Positions 32,426 to 35,223 of a stretch of DNA of 35,223 nucleotides are shown here, piece after piece (positions within the stretch are counted from its first letter, which is position 1; the number at the start of each line of letters is the position of its first letter). The stretch comes from Blautia sp. (GTDB lineage Bacteria > Bacillota > Clostridia > Lachnospirales > Lachnospiraceae). The DNA is taken from positions 1 to 35,223 of the forward strand of contig JAFWGA010000061.1 in assembly GCA_017515325.1 (NCBI GenBank), given 5' to 3'. The position numbers and the translations under genes were made by a program. The notes under the pieces are model-generated. The model saw only the letters and a program-made list of their open reading frames with translations. It ran no database searches and was not told the DNA's origin.

Positions 32426-33226
32426 TTATACCTGAAGATCGATGATCCTGTGTCCCATCCACCAGGATAGTCCATAGACGGCCAGACAAGCCGACATAGC
32501 GAGTATTCCGAAAGCGTTTCCATACAGTACGTCCAGAAAACCTGGAGAAGCCAGGCGCAGATAAAGAATGATCCCGGCAGGCATCAGACTCATGATGGTC
32601 TGCTCATACTTTTTTGCCGCGATCACAGCCTGTATTTCCTTCTGCACATCAATCTTGTCCCCCAGCATTCGGGAAACCTTCTGAATCACGGCGCTCATAT
32701 CTCCTCCGGTTCTCTTTGCTGTCTGAAATACAGCGCCGAAATTCCGGATATCTTCTATCCCTGTCCGCCTGCCCAGGTCAAGAAAAAGCTCTTCCACGGG
32801 GACACTGAGGTAGAGCTGATTTTCGATGAAGCGGAATTCCTCCAGGATATCCGCATCCGGGGGATACAGCTTTTCCAGATCCCTGACACAGGCAATTACC
32901 GCATTCTCCACAGAATACCCGGCCTGAATCGCAACGTTCAAAGCATTCAGTGCATCACGGAACTGTTCATTCACCTTTTTTCTCCTGCGGCGGATACATT
33001 CTTTATTTTCCCATTTCAAAATACCGATACATGCCGGCAGGCAAAAAACCATCAGCCATGGGATCTGGTAAAAAAGATAGTCTATCCCGGCACAAAGGGC
33101 TATCCCCATACACAAATACCTGGTCAGCTCTTTAGGACTGAAATGATAAGAATCGTAATCTCTGCGCTGCATATATTGGGTACTGTCCCTTGTCTTCCCT
33201 CTTTTTTTCTTTTTCTTCTTTTCCAT
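32426..33226 (-). CDS. tadB: Tad pilus platform protein TadB
   Basis: 266 residues with a type II secretion F (GspF) domain. It has a very basic N-terminus (MEKKKKKKRGK), two hydrophobic helices (about 37-72), the conserved ALNVAIQAGYSVENAV and GGDMSAVI segments, and a C-terminal hydrophobic pair. It forms the inner-membrane platform with TadC, driven by TadA. GGGAGGGGG precedes the start. Confidence 0.88.
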   Translation of the reverse strand: MEKKKKKKRGKTRDSTQYMQRRDYDSYHFSPKELTRYLCMGIALCAGIDYLFYQIPWLMVFCLPACIGILKWENKECIRRRRKKVNEQFRDALNALNVAIQAGYSVENAVIACVRDLEKLYPPDADILEEFRFIENQLYLSVPVEELFLDLGRRTGIEDIRNFGAVFQTAKRTGGDMSAVIQKVSRMLGDKIDVQKEIQAVIAAKKYEQTIMSLMPAGIILYLRLASPGFLDVLYGNAFGILAMSACLAVYGLSWWMGHRIIDLQV

Positions 33227-33280
33227 AACCCCCTCCCTGCCCTCAGCAGATCATCGGTTCGCTATAGGTGACATCACGGA

Positions 33281-33298
33281 ACGATTACAATCGTTCTA
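33281..33298. repeat. Small palindrome between tadA and tadB
   Basis: GAACGAT, four bases, ATCGTTC: a perfect 7-bp hairpin without a T-run, just after the tadA stop. It might protect or process the operon mRNA. Confidence 0.45.
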
Positions 33299-33304
33299 TA
33301 ATCA

Positions 33305-34501
33305 TTAAAGCGTAATTCCCGCCCGGATCAGCTTCTCCTTATGGATCAGGTCGTCCTTTCTGACAAAGCCCTTTCCTTCCTCCCACAAAAAAAGTGGATG
33401 AATCTGGACTTCGCTGTCCGAAAAGCCTATGACTTCAGATATTTCCAGCACTTTTCTGGTTTTATCCCTCATTCTTCCCAGGTGCACCAGGATATCCACC
33501 CCAGAAGCGATCTGACGGCGGATCGCTTCCAAGGGCAGCTCGATTCCCATCAGGACCATGGTTTCCAGGCGGGACAGCATATCCCTGCTGGAATTGGCAT
33601 GGGCTGTACTCAGGGACCCATCATGTCCCGTATTGAGAGCCTGGAGCATATCCACTGCCTCCGCCCCTCTGCACTCTCCGACTATGATCCGATCCGGGCG
33701 CATCCGAAGAGCTGAGCGGATCAGATCCCGGATTGTCACGGAAGAGCTGGCGTTCATATTGGCCATCTTCGCTTCAAGACGGACCAGGTTGTCGATTCCG
33801 GATATCTTCAGTTCTGCATTGTCCTCTATGGTAATGATGCGTTCATCACTGGGAATAAATTCTGCCAGTGCTCCCAGAAAGGTAGTCTTTCCCGATCCGG
33901 TCCCGCCTCCGATCACCATGGAATAGCGGGCCTGCACCAGCTTGGCTAAAAAGGAGGCACCTTCGGATGTAATACTTCCTATAGCCAGGAGACGGTCCAT
34001 GGTGATAGGATGATCGGGGAAACGTCTGATGGTCAGGATAGGGCCGTTCAATGCCACCGGGGGAATAACCACATTCACCCTGGCTCCATTCTCTAATCTG
34101 GCATCCACAATAGGCATGGATTCATTGACAACCCGGTTGCATTTGCCCACAATCTGCTGAATCACATCCTCCAGCTTTTCCCGGGAGGAAAAAGCTTTAT
34201 CCCAGCGGAACAGCCTGCCTTCTTTCTCAACAAAAATATCCTCCGGTCCATTGACCATGATCTCTGTTACGGAATTGTCCTCGATCAGTTCCTGCAGGAC
34301 GTCCAGCTTGCGGACAGAAAAGAAGAGCTCCTGCCGCATAGCTATTTTTTCCTTCAGGGAATGACAGACGTCCCCCATCTGGTTCAGAACCAGATCATCG
34401 ATATTTTCAAGAATCTCTTCGTCAGACAGTTCCCGGGAAAGATCCAGCTTTTTCATCAGCTGCATCCGCATCAGTTGAAACGTGTCCTTTGCTGTCTGTA
34501 T
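33305..34501 (-). CDS. tadA: Tad pilus secretion ATPase TadA/CpaF
   Basis: A GspE/PilT-family hexameric ATPase that powers pilus assembly. Walker A GGGTGSGKTT is near the middle, the Asp box is ITIEDNAELKI, Walker B-like GECRGAEAVDML, and the His box HDGSLSTAHANS; an N-terminal coiled-coil region leads in with LDLSRELSDEE. The start is uncertain. AAGGAGG (34510-34516) has no ATG, GTG or TTG at working distance, only an in-frame ATA at 34501, which I use here. Other choices are the GTG at 34543, which falls in repeat DNA without a ribosome site, and the ATG at 34471. No TadZ/CpaE gene is upstream. Confidence 0.85.
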   Translation of the reverse strand: MQTAKDTFQLMRMQLMKKLDLSRELSDEEILENIDDLVLNQMGDVCHSLKEKIAMRQELFFSVRKLDVLQELIEDNSVTEIMVNGPEDIFVEKEGRLFRWDKAFSSREKLEDVIQQIVGKCNRVVNESMPIVDARLENGARVNVVIPPVALNGPILTIRRFPDHPITMDRLLAIGSITSEGASFLAKLVQARYSMVIGGGTGSGKTTFLGALAEFIPSDERIITIEDNAELKISGIDNLVRLEAKMANMNASSSVTIRDLIRSALRMRPDRIIVGECRGAEAVDMLQALNTGHDGSLSTAHANSSRDMLSRLETMVLMGIELPLEAIRRQIASGVDILVHLGRMRDKTRKVLEISEVIGFSDSEVQIHPLFLWEEGKGFVRKDDLIHKEKLIRAGITL

Positions 34502-34532
34502 CGACTCTCCCTCCTTCCAAGCCCAAAACCAG

Positions 34533-34575
34533 AGTGACCGCACAATTCGAAATGCATGTATTCTGACTCATTTAC
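34533..34575. repeat. Composite repeat remnant upstream of tadA
   Basis: AGTGACCGCACA and TCGAA match the right end of the element at 19301-19320, then a diverged family 1 hairpin (CGAAATGCATGTATTCTG ending ATTTAC) follows, agreeing at 22 of 28 positions with the consensus. The join is the same as at 19301-19358, minus about 13 bases. Confidence 0.6.
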
Positions 34576-34603
34576 TTCTGTGATTCACAATTGCATAGTT
34601 CTG

Positions 34604-34686
34604 CTGTACAAACGTACAGATACTTTAACGATATCGTTCTTATTTTGGGGAAACAATTTGCCGAACGGCTGATTTAATTAATCAGA
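34604..34686. repeat. Three palindromes in the Tad operon leader
   Basis: CTGTAC / GTACAG (34604-34619), AACGATATCGTT (34627-34638, perfect) and CTGATT / AATCAG (about 34664-34686). They lie between the predicted promoter and tadA and are candidates for regulator binding or RNA structure. Confidence 0.45.
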
Positions 34687-34700
34687 TAGCTGATAGCAGG

Positions 34701-34729
34701 AATATATCACAATTACTTTTCTTTGTCTA
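34701..34729 (-). promoter_or_regulatory. Candidate promoter of the Tad operon
   Basis: On the minus strand TAGACA, 17 bases, TATATT, about 200 bases before tadA. It would give a long leader that includes the palindromes. Confidence 0.5.
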
Positions 34730-35104
34730 TGACAATTTTTGTCGTTTTTTGACAATTCGTTTATCTTTGGTTCTTATGCCTAATTATAACGCAGATCGCA
34801 GAAGATTTGTTGTGCTCATTAGACAAAGACATGGGAACAGATTCATCCATGTGTTACTGTTTGTCTATCTGGGAAACTCATTGAACGATATTCCGACTGA
34901 TTCCTGTCAATCGTTCCATTTGCCGGATAATCAAACTATTATCGCTAACTTTCTTGAACTCAAAAGACTATGAACTTACGAACCATGGCTTAATCCCTGA
35001 AATGCTTGATTTTAAAGGACTTTCGTTATAAAAGTAGAAATTCGAAGGCTTCTATGCTACAATCCTATTTAGTTCAATATGGACTCAATCGGAGGAGGCC
35101 TTGG

Positions 35105-35223
35105 ATGAAATACGATACAAGTGTGATAGTACCTGTGCCGGAGAAATGTAAGCTGTCCAAATCAAGGGTGGGTGGCAAGTTGAAAGCGATTTATGTACAG
35201 AAGGTTCTGTCCACAGAATACCA
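35105..35223 (+). CDS. Start of an unidentified gene, cut by the window edge
   Basis: A strong GGAGGAGG lies seven to eight bases before the ATG. The 39 visible residues begin MKYDTSVIVPVPEKCKLSK and continue without a stop. I do not recognise the family. A weak TACAAT box lies near 35079. Being next to AT-rich DNA, it could be a transposase or other accessory gene, but nothing visible proves this. Confidence 0.6.
   Translation, partial: MKYDTSVIVPVPEKCKLSKSRVGGKLKAIYVQKVLSTEY

Larger units (their letters stand above)
34544..35104. other. AT-rich spacer upstream of the Tad operon
   Basis: No gene is supported. It is richer in A and T than the genes around it. It holds a repeat remnant, several palindromes, a likely minus-strand promoter for the Tad operon and, at its right end, the ribosome binding site of the next + strand gene. 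A 74-residue reading frame at 34749-34973 has no ribosome site and no recognised family. Confidence 0.6.

Noticed and set aside
32409-32523. Longer start for TadC
   Set aside because: It would overlap tadB by 98 bases with no ribosome site, whereas the ATG at 32409 has one at correct spacing.
34749-34973. Small + strand gene of 74 codons
   Set aside because: No ribosome site, no recognised family and an AT-rich setting where chance frames arise; kept as part of the spacer.

Overview
The window reads as a chromosomal segment from a low-GC-phylum Gram-positive anaerobe, most probably a Lachnospiraceae-type clostridium. Pointers are the strong AGGAGG ribosome binding sites, the clostridial DUF3786, DUF5702 and DUF6382-FHA families, a monoderm Tad pilus locus with a Flp1-type pilin and no secretin, a stand-alone MsmK/UgpC sugar-transport ATPase, and tRNA genes without encoded CCA. 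I did not compute identities, so the family-level placement is inference.

Layout. 1-147: short left edge with small palindromes. 148-2845 (minus): an ECF sigma factor translationally coupled to a membrane-anchored von Willebrand A protein. 2989-8542 (minus): thpR, sbcD, sbcC and hisB, an RNA/DNA-processing cluster ending in a solitary histidine-biosynthesis gene. 8543-9317: two tRNA-Thr genes (anticodons CGU and GGU) facing each other, each with a near-consensus promoter and a terminator. 9318-12513 (minus): a PfkB sugar kinase overlapping a DUF3786 gene, preceded by an M18 aminopeptidase. 12791-13651 (minus): a secreted protein that looks like a metallopeptidase without its metal ligands. 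13908-18760 (minus): a TetR-controlled operon of a TetR regulator, two NAD(P)-dependent short-chain dehydrogenases, a small membrane protein and a membrane-bound PP2C/SpoIIE-type phosphatase. 18838-19448: a 600-base spacer packed with repeats. 19449-23404: a hybrid histidine kinase (+) convergent with an orphan HAMP kinase (-). 23585-25966 (+): a MsmK/UgpC ATPase and a PucR/CdaR-type regulator. 26181-34501 (minus): a Tad/Flp pilus operon (ATPase, two platform proteins, a 22-residue ORF, pilin, DUF5702 protein, TadE-like protein, prepilin peptidase, second TadE-like protein, FHA protein). 34544-35223: AT-rich spacer and the start of an unidentified + strand gene cut by the window edge.

The most interesting material lies between genes. 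One family of two adjacent hairpins occurs upstream of apeB and upstream of the hybrid kinase, with a compensatory base-pair change between the two copies; a diverged copy lies upstream of the DUF3786 gene, and fragments lie at 18901, 19060 and 34549. A second family of about 150 bases sits in both convergent gene junctions (8868-9022 and 21592-21738), next to a minus-strand terminator each time. A third, 173-base MITE-like palindromic element lies at 19146-19318, with solo end motifs upstream of thpR and near tadA. Together they suggest dispersed structured DNA/RNA elements that may act as leaders, insulators or non-autonomous mobile elements.

Among proteins, three stand out: the TadE-like protein carrying two Cys/His modules, the apparently inactivated secreted peptidase, and the TetR operon that pairs two dehydrogenases with a signalling phosphatase.
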